Assembly: GCA_005405945.1 (NCBI GenBank)
Contig: BJHW01000001.1
Span: forward strand, 3,038,001-3,102,000
Direction: 5' to 3'
DNA length: 64,000 nucleotides
Source: Streptomyces violaceusniger
GTDB lineage: Bacteria; Actinomycetota; Actinomycetes; Streptomycetales; Streptomycetaceae
The position numbers and the translations under genes were made by a program. Of the stretch, positions 8,945 through 17,513 are shown in pieces. Each line of letters opens with the position of its first letter. Position 1 is the first letter of the stretch. A model generated the notes under the pieces. It had not been told where the DNA came from, did no database searches, and was given only the letters and a program-made list of their open reading frames with translations.

Positions 8945-9238
8945 ATGTTCTGGGCCCTTGCCCGGGTCGCCGGATACGGAAGGGCCGGGACCGAGCGTCC
9001 TTCTTCGGACGGTTCTCCGACGCAGCCCGGTCCGGGTGGTACCGCCACCGGCTCCCGAATACTCAGTCCGAGAAGTCGTCCATCATCACCGCACCCGGCA
9101 ATTCGGGGAGGGCGAACAAAACCTCCGTCCAGATGATCTTGCCCGTCGATGTGTGGCGAGTTCCCCATCGTGTGCCATTCAGAAATACGTCGCTGCAGGT
9201 CGTTGGGGGCCTGGTGGTGCTCGGGGTCGCCTGGGACG
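8945..9238. other. Gap after the dioxygenase operon
   Basis: About 290 bases with no convincing gene. A weak hairpin (CGTCC against GGACG near 8994-9010) might help to end the dioxygenase transcript, but the stem is only five base pairs. Confidence 0.3.
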
Positions 9239-9350
9239 ATGCCGTGGGTGATTGTCTCGCTGGTCTATCGGGTGACGAGGAAGCTGCTCTCGGTCCCAGC
9301 TGTGCTCCTGCGTCGGCGGGTGGCCAAGGATGCCGAAATTCTTGTCGGAC
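9239..9350 (+). pseudogene. N-terminal relic of an integrase-core (rve) transposase
   Basis: The short reading PWVIVSLVYRVTRKLLSVPA followed by VLLRRRVAKDAEIL matches the first 40 residues of the intact transposase at 25708-26871 in this same window. It breaks off directly afterwards, so it is a leftover of a former insertion. Confidence 0.65.
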
Positions 9351-9421
9351 AATCGCAAAGCCCCAGGTGAGGCTCCACCACTACGGACGTGCCGCATGAC
9401 CAGGCCGGATGATTTATCGGC

Positions 9422-9553
9422 ACCCGCAATGTCCAGCACGTCCTGACCGCACTGGCCTGCAACCTCACCCGCGTCGCCGACTGGATCGCCGAGGCGACGA
9501 CCAGCCACCGCCGATCAACACGCTTCCACTCCCTCTGCACCATCGCCGCATAA
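9422..9553 (+). pseudogene. C-terminal relic of a DDE transposase (IS1182/IS5-like)
   Basis: An open stretch reading TRNVQHVLTALACNLTRVAD and ending with RRSTRFHSLCTIAA and a stop. This is the usual end of actinobacterial DDE transposases in which a conserved Asn-Leu-x-Arg region precedes a short basic tail. No catalytic part remains. Family assignment is tentative. Confidence 0.5.
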
Positions 9554-9589
9554 CTCCAGAAGATCATCAACAGAGTCACGGCGTTGCTT

Positions 9590-10999
9590 CTATCCCCGGC
9601 GCAGGCTCGCCAGGAAGCGCCAGAGCGCGGAGCGGGGCCGTTCCGGCTGCGCGGGCTCGGCCTCAGCGGAGGGTGCGGGTTCCGGATCCGAGGTAGGCGC
9701 GGGGGCCGGTGCCGCTGGTGTGGGTACGGCTGCCCCCGTAGCCGGGCGCCGCGGGGCCTGCCACTCCCGTATCTGGAACCGGACCAGCAGGGACTTCAGG
9801 CCGCGTACGTACGCCGATGAGCGCCAGGGCAACTCATCGACGGGCACGTCGAGTTCGAAGTCGCACCGGTCGAACAGCGTGCGCACCGCCGTGGAGACGA
9901 TCATGTCGGCGAGGTCCCGGCCGGGGCACTGATGCGGGCCGACGCCGAAGGCGAGATGGGCACGCGAACTCACCGCCCTCTCGTAGCTTCCGGAGGCCGC
10001 GAACATGGGGTCGTGGTGCGCGGCGGCGATCGAGGGCATGACCGCATCGCCCGCGGCCAGCCGGAAACCTCCCAACTCGGTGTCGGCCACGGGGAAGCGG
10101 GACGAGAGATTGACCCACGGAGGCGAGGCGATGTGTACGCGGTTGACCAGTTCCTCGGCGGGCCCGGCCATCAGACTGGACTTCCCCGCCTCCCCGGCCA
10201 CCACCTCCAGCAGGCTGTTCGCGATGGTGTAGCTGGTCATCTCCGACATGATGACGAGGACCGCGTAGAGCTCCAGGCCCACCTGCTCCACACTCAACCG
10301 GGAGTCGGCGGCGAGCATTCGGCTGGCCAGATCGTCGCCGGGGTGCTGCTTCTTGTACGCGGCCAGCTCGGTCGTCGCGGCCAGCAGCCGCCCCACGGCC
10401 GCGGCGGCGTCCGGGTCGACGTCCAGAATGCGCCACGCGTCCATGAAGACGTCGTCCCCCTGCTCGGCCGGGAAGCCGAACAGCCGGTTGATGACCATCA
10501 GCGTCAGTGGCCGCGCGAAGTGCGCGTTGAGGTCCACCACCCCGCTGTCATTGCCGTCCGTGAAGAACGTGATCAGCTCATCGGCGTGCCGGGCAACGGT
10601 GTTCGCCAGATCCCAGGACTGGGGCGCGAACGTGTCCTGGAACGGGGCGAGGGCCGCGTCCAGGATGGCGCGCGTGGCCTTGCGCTGCTCGTCGTCCTGC
10701 ATCAGCTGGAAACTGATCATGTAGTTGGGCAGTTGCGGCCAGTCGGACGGCACTCGACCCTCGCGCAGCCACCGCCAGTGCTTGGGGTCCTTCTTCCACA
10801 GGGTCTCGTCGCGCAGAACCTCCCGCACCTCACGGTAGCCGAGCACCATCCAGACTGGGACCCCGTAGAGATCGACGGGCGCCACCGGCCCGTACCGGCT
10901 CCGCAGGCGCGAGTAGACCGCCGCGGGCCGGGCCTCGAACTCCCGTGTCATCAGCGGCTCAACCGCCAGAGTCTCCAGGTCCGAAGGGGCGAATGCCAT
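9590..10999 (-). CDS. Cytochrome P450 with atypical K-helix (CYP157-like)
   Basis: A 469-residue P450; the ATG at 10999 follows AAGGAC. The heme-thiolate loop FGVGPHQCPGRDLA is intact. Two normally conserved places differ. The K-helix reads AEELVNRVH, so Arg is not three residues after Glu and the canonical ExxR is absent. The I-helix reads MSEMTSYTIANS instead of the usual AGxxT. Loss of ExxR is known in the CYP157 family, and the following ELGGFRLAAGD region fits that group. After the P450 fold comes an Ala/Pro/Glu-rich tail of about 60 residues ending in SALWRFLASLRRG, not usual for soluble bacterial P450s. No ferredoxin gene is adjacent. It converges with the dioxygenase operon and its substrate is unknown. 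Confidence 0.88.
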   Translation of the reverse strand: MAFAPSDLETLAVEPLMTREFEARPAAVYSRLRSRYGPVAPVDLYGVPVWMVLGYREVREVLRDETLWKKDPKHWRWLREGRVPSDWPQLPNYMISFQLMQDDEQRKATRAILDAALAPFQDTFAPQSWDLANTVARHADELITFFTDGNDSGVVDLNAHFARPLTLMVINRLFGFPAEQGDDVFMDAWRILDVDPDAAAAVGRLLAATTELAAYKKQHPGDDLASRMLAADSRLSVEQVGLELYAVLVIMSEMTSYTIANSLLEVVAGEAGKSSLMAGPAEELVNRVHIASPPWVNLSSRFPVADTELGGFRLAAGDAVMPSIAAAHHDPMFAASGSYERAVSSRAHLAFGVGPHQCPGRDLADMIVSTAVRTLFDRCDFELDVPVDELPWRSSAYVRGLKSLLVRFQIREWQAPRRPATGAAVPTPAAPAPAPTSDPEPAPSAEAEPAQPERPRSALWRFLASLRRG

Positions 11000-11387
11000 G
11001 TTTTGATGTCCTTAGTGCGACAGCAATGTCAAATCCGGCCAAGGCCGTGAGATCCGGGTGGAGATGCCCCACGGCACCCTGATGCGCGGCACGAAGCGCG
11101 AGAGGCCCGCTACGGCGCAGTCAGAGTAGCGCCCCGGAACCGACCCTGAACAGGGCGAACGGGTCCGCGAAGCCCCCGCCTCCTCGTCCCCCGTGCGCCC
11201 TGCGACATGCGAACTGACCCTGGATTACCTGTGGTTCGCACCTCAGGGCACCACGGCGATTTCCGCCACCGCCCATCCCCCGGGGCACGGCGTCGGCCTC
11301 CGCGTGGATTCCGAACCGGCAGGATGAGGCCCGGGGGCGGTGGCTTGCCCAAGACCGGAGGGGATCATAGTCAGGGCGCCACACGAC
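11000..11387. other. Upstream region of the P450 gene
   Basis: Roughly 390 bases; open frames are present on both strands but none shows a recognisable protein. It must contain the P450 promoter on the minus strand. Confidence 0.35.
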
Positions 11388-11492
11388 ATGGGAATCGACC
11401 GGCATGTGTCGCAGTCCGACGAATCAGCGGGCTACCTCGACTTCGCCCGGTACGGTCCTGAAGGACGTCTTTATTACAAGACCGGGGATTGA
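11388..11492 (+). pseudogene. Possible relic of an AMP-binding (adenylation) domain
   Basis: A 34-codon frame beginning MGIDRHVSQSDESAGYLDFA and ending GPEGRLYYKTGD and a stop. The end resembles the A7-A8 part of adenylation domains, GYL...G-R-x-Y-(R/K)-TGD, which would continue but stops here. It lies 37 bases before the IS701 element. It is too short for certainty. Confidence 0.25.
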
Positions 11493-11529
11493 AGGTCTGT
11501 CGATGCTGGTCAAGGTGACAGTGGTGGTT

Positions 11530-13073
11530 TAGTACTCCAGTTGCAGTTCGCTATTCCTGCTGGTCAGGAGTCTGTTTCTGAGTGTAGCGAGCTGGCGTGG
11601 CGTCATGTGGCGGAAGTTCGTGACCAGCGGTGTGTGATCGCTGTTGTTCTGATCGTGCAAGATGATGTACAGCCTGATGAGTGGGCGAGGGAGCTCGAGG
11701 AGGTGCTGCTGCGGGTCGGTCACCGGTTCGGCCGGGCTGATCTGCGGCGGCGGATGCGTGCCTACGTACACGGTCTGCTGGGTCCGGTGGGCAGGAAGAA
11801 TGGCTGGCAGCTGGCCGAGTACGTCGGTCACAGTTCCCCGGCCGGGCTCCAGCACCTTCTGAACCGAGCCCGGTGGGACGCTGACGAGATCCGCGACGAT
11901 GTACAGGCGTATGTCGCCGAGCGGCTTGGCGAGGACGACGGTGTCCTCGTGATCGACGAGACGGGCTTTCTCAAGAAGGGCGATACCTCGGCCGGGGTTC
12001 AGCGGCAGTATTCGGGTACGGCAGGCCGTACCGAGAACTGCCAGGTCGCGGTCTTCGCCGCCTATGCCTCGTCCCGGGGCAGGACGCTGGTGGACCGGGA
12101 GTTGTACCTGCCGAAGTCCTGGACGTCGGACCGGGAACGGTGCCGGGAGGCGAAGGTGCCCGACGGCCGCGGTTTCGCCACCAAGACCGAGCTGGCGCGG
12201 GTCCTGGTGGCCCGGGCACTGTCCTCGCCGCTGCCCATCTCCTGGGTGACCGCGGACGCGCTCTACGGCCAGGACTGGCACTTCCGTCACATGGTCGAGG
12301 AGGCCGGCCTCGGCTATGTCGTCGCGGTCCCGAAATCGCAGCAGGTCAAGTCGCTTGCCGGGTGCTGGCGCATCGACCAACTTGTCGGGGACGCCCCAGA
12401 TGAAGCCTGGGAGCGGCTGTCCTGCGGCGAGGGCGCCAAGGGCCCACGCGTCTACGACTGGGCCGCCGCCCAGCTTCCCGCCATCCCGTTCTTCGACGGC
12501 GGCGAGCCGTCCCACCGCAGGTGGGTCATGGCCCGCCGCAGCATCGCCCGCCCCGACGAGATCGCCTACTACCTCGCCTACGCTCCCACCGGCACGGCAG
12601 TCAGCCAGCTCGTGAAGGTGGCCGGCAGCCGCTGGTCCATCGAGTCCTGCTTCCAGAGCGCGAAGAACGAGTGCGGGCTGGACCAGTACGAAGTCCGTCG
12701 CTACGTCGGCTGGTACCGGCACATCACCCTGGCCATGCTCGCGCATGCCTTCCTCGCCGCCACGACCGCCCACGCACGAACGGCAAGGGGGGCTGGAGAA
12801 ACGGATCGCCCCTCGCCCCGCTCAGCCTGGCAGAAATCCGCAGGCTCATGGCAGCTTGCCGCCCCGAGACCGGCCATCACCAACGGCGCCGCACCGACCA
12901 GGCGCTGAGATGGTCCTCCTGGCGCCGCCGACACCAGGCCACCGCCAGACACTGCCACTACAAACGCCGCACTGCTGGTCACGAACTTCCGCCACATGAC
13001 GCCACGTCAGCTCGCTACAGCTCAGAAACAGACTCCTGACCAGCAGGAATAGCGAACTGCAACTGGAGTACTA
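11530..13073 (+). mobile_element. IS701-family insertion sequence with about 100-bp terminal inverted repeats
   Basis: The left end starting TAGTACTCCAGTTGCAG at 11530 and the reverse complement of the right end at 13073 match for about 100 bases. There is one 1-base gap and one substitution before similarity fades near 11629 and 12973. These are far longer than the usual IS701-family ends (about 20-40 bases). The transposase gene fills the interior. Direct target repeats could not be settled, because the flanking TTAG and CTAA are themselves complementary. Confidence 0.8.
11655..13039 (+). CDS. IS701-family transposase (frameshifted near its end)
   Basis: A DDE transposase of IS701 type. 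The frame is open from a TTG inside the terminal repeat, but the GTG at 11655 (VQDDVQPDEWARELEEVL) gives the family length. Motifs are LVIDETGFLKKGDTSAGVQRQYSG around the first catalytic Asp, WVTADALYGQD for the second, and [19 protein letters not shown] for the Glu region. In the last part the readable frame leaves the family pattern; one more C in the run 12809-12812 restores LAPLSLAEIRRLMAA and WSSWRRRHQATARHCHYKRR, which is how these proteins end. Confidence 0.85.
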
Positions 13074-13083
13074 AAGGAGTCCA

Positions 13084-13196
13084 CCCTTTTCGGCCTCTGC
13101 GTCTCGTGTTGGCCGAGAGTTGACATCGTGACCGGGCGTCGCATACGTTCAGTATACGCCCGGAGCTACACCCAGCACAGGTCCAAACTCTCCACC
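13084..13196. repeat. Dispersed repeat with internal palindrome, copy 1
   Basis: About 115 bases that recur at 31531-31647 with roughly 80% identity by eye. The best conserved core reads CATCGTGACCGGGCGTCGCA, followed by a variable spot and then TATACGCCCGGAGC. It contains the inverted repeat CCGGGCGT / ACGCCCGG. Copy 1 directly follows the right end of the IS701 element. It may be an operator or promoter block, or an end of an integrative element; function unknown. Confidence 0.6.
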
Positions 13197-13262
13197 GCAC
13201 ACGCCGCAGGCACGCAACTACCTCATAGACTTTGGCGAGCATGCCAAGTCGATCAGGTCATC

Positions 13263-13307
13263 ATCCGTGACCGCGGCGGCTACTTCGCCGACAGCTTCGA
13301 TGCCGTC
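13263..13307 (+). pseudogene. Fragment of an rve transposase
   Basis: The stretch IRDRGGYFADSFDAV equals the conserved IRDRDGKYxxxFDAVF block around the second catalytic Asp of the rve transposases found elsewhere in this window. Nothing else of the gene remains. Confidence 0.45.
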
Positions 13308-13392
13308 TCCCAATCAATTTGTGTGTGTACCAACGGCAAATCGGTCCTACCATGGATGATCGGTGCCAGGGGCCCGCTGCACGTGCTGCGCG

Positions 13393-14101
13393 TCATCGCT
13401 GGACAGGGATGACTGACAACCGCTCGCTATTTGCTCCCCGGTCTGCCTCATGGCCGTATCGCGCTGCCCTCAGGCTGTGGAGCCGTCCTCCGGGTGCGCC
13501 GAGGTCCATGGAGCGCCCTCGCCCGGCAACGGCCCCCATACCAGTGCGCCCCCGGTGAAACCCGGGTGTGGCCTCGGCCATCAACGGGCCGGTGCCTTGA
13601 GTGAGGGCTTCAGCAACGGTGTCCAGGAACTCGCTGAGGGATCCGTACCCAGGGGAGGTGAGCGGCGTTGACGGCGGCTCACCGCCGTCCTGGTTGAAGG
13701 TGGCGAGGCGGCCTTCGACGTCGATTGCCAGGCCGCCCCACGGGGGCAGGGAGTAGTCGGTGACGGCGAACGGAATCCATGCGCCCCAGAACGGGTCGGT
13801 GTTCCCTCCCCGGCCCCGGACATGCGCTATCTCCTCAAGCGGCAGCAGATGATGCTGGGCGAGGAACAGGCCCGGATCGTACTCGTCAGGGTCACGGACA
13901 TGGGCTGAAGCATCGACCGTTCCGTCACACACCATCAGCAGCGTGGCCAGGTCGGCGGGCAGACTCAGCCCCAGCTCGCCCTCGGTGGAACGAACCTCGG
14001 CCACGGCAGCGCCCGACCGTAAGGCGGGCGTGCGAGGCGGGCGCGTGCACCGCCAGCCAGTCGGTGATGGCGGTCCAGGCGGGCAGAACGTCGCTCATCA
14101 T
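13393..14101 (-). pseudogene. SUKH (SMI1/KNR4) family immunity-type protein, frameshifted
   Basis: The N-terminal frame reads MMSDVLPAWTAITDWLAVHA from 14101, with GGAGG upstream. The frame then changes near 14026-14032 to one reading GAAVAEVRSTEGELGLSLPA and then DLATLLMVCDGTVD. The second part has the SUKH signatures LPADL..LL...DG and LLPLEEIAHV, then WIPFAVTDYSLPPWGGLAID, FNQDGG and the final YGSLSEFLDTVAEAL. SUKH proteins commonly neutralise nuclease toxins of polymorphic toxin systems, and the neighbour is a NucA/NucB-like nuclease. The break here needs loss of one base or gain of two, so it is not the simple homopolymer type seen elsewhere and may be genuine. Confidence 0.7.
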
Positions 14102-14131
14102 GTCCTCCATTGACGTAGGCGAGGGGAAAGA

Positions 14132-14171
14132 GGGGCACGCCTACCTGATGTCCACCAGGTGGGCGTGCCCC
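14132..14171 (-). terminator. Long hairpin between toxin relic and SUKH gene
   Basis: GGGGCACGCC at 14132-14141 pairs perfectly with 14162-14171, and the stem continues with TACCTG/CAGGTG around a seven-to-eight-base loop. In transcription order (minus strand) it sits after the nuclease ORF and before the SUKH start. It could end the toxin transcript or attenuate read-through into the immunity gene. Confidence 0.6.
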
Positions 14172-14226
14172 GCGTTGCCGCACCGCACAGGTCAGGCCAT
14201 CCGAACCCGCACGGTGCAGCGACCGG

Positions 14227-14796
14227 TCACTTCATCGTGCACTTGATCTCGTCCTTGGACGGGTCGCAGTCCGCGAAGCGGCCATTGGCCGGGTCGACCC
14301 AGTACTCATCTTTGTCCAGCAGCCGGAACTGCTTGGCGGAGCTTATGCCGAATGGCTGCATCGACTGGGTGTTGATGTAGGTCGACATCGACGATCGGCC
14401 GCACAGCGCGGGCCACGTGGGGTCGTCGTAGGTGGTGTCGTTGTACAGGTGCTCACGTGTGCCGTCACCCTTCGCCACCACCGTCTGCACGCACTCCAGG
14501 CCAGCGTACTCGGTGTTCTTGGCGGGGTTCAGACCGCCGCTGGCCGCCGGAAATCCGGGAGACTCATACGTCGCCGCGAACGGGAACTCGTCACACGAGA
14601 TCGCGTCGGGATTACCGTTGGGGGTCATGACCTTGGCGGTGTCGTTGTGCTTACGGAACCCGCGCCCGCATACCGCCTTACGGTTGCCCGGCTTGCGGCT
14701 GACCAGGTCCAGGCTATTGTCCGGATCTTGGCCGGGTGCTCTGCGCGCCTTGGACGGCAGATAGTGCAGCGGTGTCAACGGGGACTTACCCAGCAT
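14227..14796 (-). pseudogene. NucA/NucB-type nuclease domain, N-terminally truncated
   Basis: A 189-codon frame whose middle reads CDEFPFAATYESPGFPAASG, the conserved Cys-Asp-Glu-Phe-Pro core of NucA/NucB extracellular DNases, where Asp and Glu bind metal. Further Cys residues (CGRGF, LECVQ, ALCGRSS, DCDPS, KCTMK) fit a secreted disulfide-bonded enzyme. There is no signal peptide or delivery domain: the frame starts abruptly at 14796 and is followed upstream by an IS5-type transposase relic. It is therefore probably the toxin tip of a larger polymorphic-toxin or Rhs protein cut off by transposition. The SUKH gene downstream is the expected immunity partner. Confidence 0.7.
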
Positions 14797-14880
14797 CTTC
14801 GCGTGCCTGTTCTGGATCAGCCATCCTAAAAAATACCGACGGTCGCGGCCACCCGCCTACGAAAAGGCTCACGCGGCGGA

Positions 14881-15049
14881 CGGCCGCCAGGCTTCGACGA
14901 CGAGCGCTATAAGGAACGAAACACTGTCGATCGACCCATCAAACCGGCTTAAGCACGCCAAAGCCGTCACCACCCGCTACAACAAGCGCGGCCACCTCTT
15001 CCTCGACACCGTCACCGCCGCAGCACTCGGTACCCGGCTCCGAACCTGA
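14881..15049 (+). pseudogene. C-terminal relic of an IS5-family transposase
   Basis: The start of this stretch reads RPPGFDDERYKERNTVDRPI; after a one-base frame change it continues HAKAVTTRYNKRGHLFLDTV and ends TAAALGTRLRT with a stop at 15049. This matches the end of the IS5-type transposases at 50553-51395 and 52032-52918 (YKxRNxVER.INxLKxxRxxxTRYDK). It abuts the truncated end of the nuclease frame. Confidence 0.65.
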
Positions 15050-15147
15050 CCGCCCGGGTCACGTCCCATGCGCCGCCGCCCGGCCTCGATCCGCACGGTG
15101 TGCGGCATATTCAGCGGGTTGAGTCCCAGCGGGGGTGTCCGGCCTGG

Positions 15148-16458
15148 TCAGCCGACGAATTCGACCATGACAGTCGCCGTGCCGAGCACATGCCGGGCGT
15201 CGCCCGCGTAGGTGACCGTGTACTGGGGATAGGTGTTCCAGTCGGGCGGGGTGTCACTGAAGCTGAAGGTGCCGTCCTGTCCGACCTTCGCATCCGGCAG
15301 CTCCACGCCGTCGCGTGTCACCGTGACCGCTCTGTGCTCAGGAAAGGGGACCAGCGAGGTCAGTTTCCCCGTCACGGTGACCGGTGTGCCGACGGGGTTC
15401 GTCGGCGGGGCGGACAGATTGATCGTGCTGGATGCCTTGGCGACATCGGTGACGATGTCGAGAACGACCTCGTGCGAGTAGGGGAAGCGGGTGGTGAACA
15501 GCCTGTTGCCGTCGGGCGCCCAGGCCACGCCTCGGTCGAGCAGATCCGCGTACCCCGGCGACAACGCGACCGTGCGGTATGCCGTGGTCTCTCCCGGGCG
15601 GTAGACGTAGGCGTCCCACTGCCCTCCCGCCACGATCCCCGCGGCGACCGTGCCGTGGGAGTCGACAGCGACGGAGTTGGGGTAGGGGCCGGTGTCGTAC
15701 TGGGCCTCCTGCGTCAGGTCCGACAGGCGCCAGCGCTGGTGGTAGTAGTTGGAGCCGATCGCGGTGATCACACTGCTGCCATCCGGCGTCACCACCATGT
15801 CCTCGACAGCGCCGAGCGCGTCGCTGTAAGCGGTCTCCCGAAGCGTGCCAGAGCCCACGTCGTACACACGCATGCCCTGCGCGCTCTGGCTCTCCGCGGC
15901 CACGAGCCGGTCCGGCGCACCCGGCGACGAGGCGAGTCGCGGCTTGAAATACCAGACGGGGTTGTCGTCCAGGCGGACGGTCGGGGTCGCCTCGGCGATG
16001 GCGATCGATCCGATGCCGGCGTCGAAGATGGTGGCCTGGTAGCCGAAGAACAGCCGGTCGCCGGCGAGGGCGATGCTCTCCGGTTCGGTGTCGGCCCCGG
16101 TTGAGATGCGCCGCGTCTCGGCCAAGGTCGTGGTGTCGATGACGGAGATCGCGTCAGCGTCCGGGAGCGCAACGTACAGGGTGGACTCGTCGACGGACTC
16201 GGCCATGCCCCGCGCCCCGTCCAGACCTTCCACCTTCTTCACGACCTGCCCGTCGTGGTCGGTGGCCAGCACCGCGTCGTCTTCGGGCGCGCTGACGTAC
16301 ACATGGCGGCTGTCGGCGAGGGTCTGCCAGTGGGACCGCACCGGCAGAACGGTGCCGCCCCGGGTCTGTGCCGCTGCCGTGCCGGGGGCACCGAGCAGAT
16401 TGAACGACGCGGCCGCCAGGACCAGAGCGACACCTGCCGCACGTCTTCGTATACGCAT
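15148..16458 (-). CDS. Secreted beta-propeller protein with C-terminal Ig-like domain
   Basis: A 436-residue exported protein. A Sec signal peptide is clear (MRIRRRAAGVALVLAAASF, then LGAPGTAAAQ with a likely AxA cleavage). Residues 35-330 contain repeated short blades (HVYVSAPEDDAVLATDHDGQ, STLYVALPDADAISVIDTTT, MRVYDVGSGTLRETAY, VEDMVVTPDGSSVITA) typical of YVTN/WD40-like propellers. Residues 340-436 resemble a bacterial Ig-like repeat (NPVGTPVTVTGKLTS, FSFSDTPPDW, YTVTYAGDARHVLGTATV). Propeller proteins of this kind usually bind a partner or surface; no catalytic motif is seen. It stands between two toxin relics but has no evident link to them. Confidence 0.8.
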   Translation of the reverse strand: MRIRRRAAGVALVLAAASFNLLGAPGTAAAQTRGGTVLPVRSHWQTLADSRHVYVSAPEDDAVLATDHDGQVVKKVEGLDGARGMAESVDESTLYVALPDADAISVIDTTTLAETRRISTGADTEPESIALAGDRLFFGYQATIFDAGIGSIAIAEATPTVRLDDNPVWYFKPRLASSPGAPDRLVAAESQSAQGMRVYDVGSGTLRETAYSDALGAVEDMVVTPDGSSVITAIGSNYYHQRWRLSDLTQEAQYDTGPYPNSVAVDSHGTVAAGIVAGGQWDAYVYRPGETTAYRTVALSPGYADLLDRGVAWAPDGNRLFTTRFPYSHEVVLDIVTDVAKASSTINLSAPPTNPVGTPVTVTGKLTSLVPFPEHRAVTVTRDGVELPDAKVGQDGTFSFSDTPPDWNTYPQYTVTYAGDARHVLGTATVMVEFVG

Positions 16459-16703
16459 GCAGGAACTCCTTCGAGAACGGATCCGGCCGCATGGTCACGG
16501 TCGGCGGAGCAACTGTAGTGACCTGCAATGACATTGGCCCCGCAGAATGATCGCGTTGCGGAGCGGACGTCAGGGCACGGACTCGCTGCGGCCTTCGTGA
16601 TCTGACTTCGCCTCTGATCGACCGGACAAGTCCTAGTCCGTCGGCGACGGCTGAAAAGGTTCAGTCTCACTTGCCGGTCGCTGATTTGGGGGTTGCTAGG
16701 TGA
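16459..16703. other. Upstream of the propeller gene
   Basis: About 245 bases, holding the propeller gene promoter on the minus strand; no gene recognised. Confidence 0.3.
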
Positions 16704-17039
16704 TCAGGGCGAATGGAGTATGCGTCGCCGCAAGAGGTCGAAGTTGGCCCGGCTGTACATCTGCCTCTTCAACAGATTCATTCTCATAACGTTACTCTCC
16801 ACGGCCCATGAAGTGTGGGTGGTGTCCAGAGCTGAGAGGATGGCGGCCCAGTCAGGGCGCATGCCACGGCCGAGGGCCCGCAGTTCGTGTGGTCCGCCGA
16901 GCCGGACATCGGCAAACCAGACCTCGAAGGCCAGGTGCTCGTTGCGCCGATCGTGCAGGAGCCCGTGAGGTGCTCGGGGCAACCACGGCGTGGCGAGTGA
17001 AAACAAGGTCGTGAGCCACGGGAAGAGGGGGCAGGTCAT
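16704..17039 (-). pseudogene. C-terminal relic of an ISL3-family transposase
   Basis: The frame reads DWAAILSALDTTHTSWAVES and then NVMRMNLLKRQMYSRANFDL and LRRRIL before its stop. This is the standard end of ISL3-type transposases, where (V/A)EGxxxxxKLLKRQMxGRAxFxLLRxRIL is conserved. The catalytic part is missing. Confidence 0.65.
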
Positions 17040-17054
17040 TAATCTGCCCCCTCT
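17026..17054 (-). terminator. Terminator of the Rhs/immunity operon
   Basis: GAGGGGGCAG at 17026-17035 is perfectly complementary to 17045-17054, separated by an AT-rich nine-base loop and extendable by one A-T pair. It lies about 30 bases past the stop of the minus-strand gene at 17083. Confidence 0.7.
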
Positions 17055-17082
17055 CGCGATTTCCCGCGCCCACCTGCGGAGA

Positions 17083-17472
17083 CTATTCGCCTGCCGCGAA
17101 TCGCCAATCCCACAGAGGTTCCCTCCGAAACCGCGCTAGAACCTCTCTGTATTCGATGAGTTCACCGTAATTCGTATCCAGCATTCCTGACAGCCCATCG
17201 ATCACTTCACCCAGAAGATCACGAATGCAAGATACTCCGGAATATTCAAGTGTGATCGCCTGGAACTCGCCGATCTTCTGACGAATCTCACCCACTTCTT
17301 CTTCATCGAACTCATCGAGGACGTCACCGGATGCGTCTACGCCGAATCTACATTCTCCTCGATCCAGCCGATCGAAGGTTTCACCTTCACTGTAGGCGCC
17401 AACCTGCTGTAGGCGGGCCAGGATGCGCTGATGATCCCCTGGAGGACTGAGAAGAACGATAGTAGGCCGCAT
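17083..17472 (-). CDS. Putative immunity protein for the Rhs toxin
   Basis: A 129-residue acidic protein (ATG at 17472 after AGGAAG) with no recognised family. It is rich in Glu/Asp, with helices such as FDEEEVGEIRQKIGEFQAIT and IRDLLGEVIDGLSGML, and has no signal peptide or membrane segment, so it is cytosolic. It begins 41 bases after the Rhs toxin stop on the same strand, the standard place for a cognate immunity gene, and its acidity would suit binding to a nucleic-acid-acting toxin. Base composition is lower in G+C than its surroundings, common for toxin tips and immunity genes. Function is inferred from position only. Confidence 0.65.
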   Translation of the reverse strand: MRPTIVLLSPPGDHQRILARLQQVGAYSEGETFDRLDRGECRFGVDASGDVLDEFDEEEVGEIRQKIGEFQAITLEYSGVSCIRDLLGEVIDGLSGMLDTNYGELIEYREVLARFRREPLWDWRFAAGE

Positions 17473-17513
17473 GGATCTTCCTGTCGTGACGGGCGCTTAT
17501 GCCGAGTCTTGGA

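Noticed and set aside
9590-10999. P450 as part of the dioxygenase operon
   Set aside because: It is on the opposite strand, converges with the operon and is separated from it by transposase relics.
11000-11530. Conservon-type genes next to the CYP157-like P450
   Set aside because: CYP157 genes often sit in conservon operons, so I looked for a sensor kinase, roadblock protein and small GTPase; none is present here or downstream.
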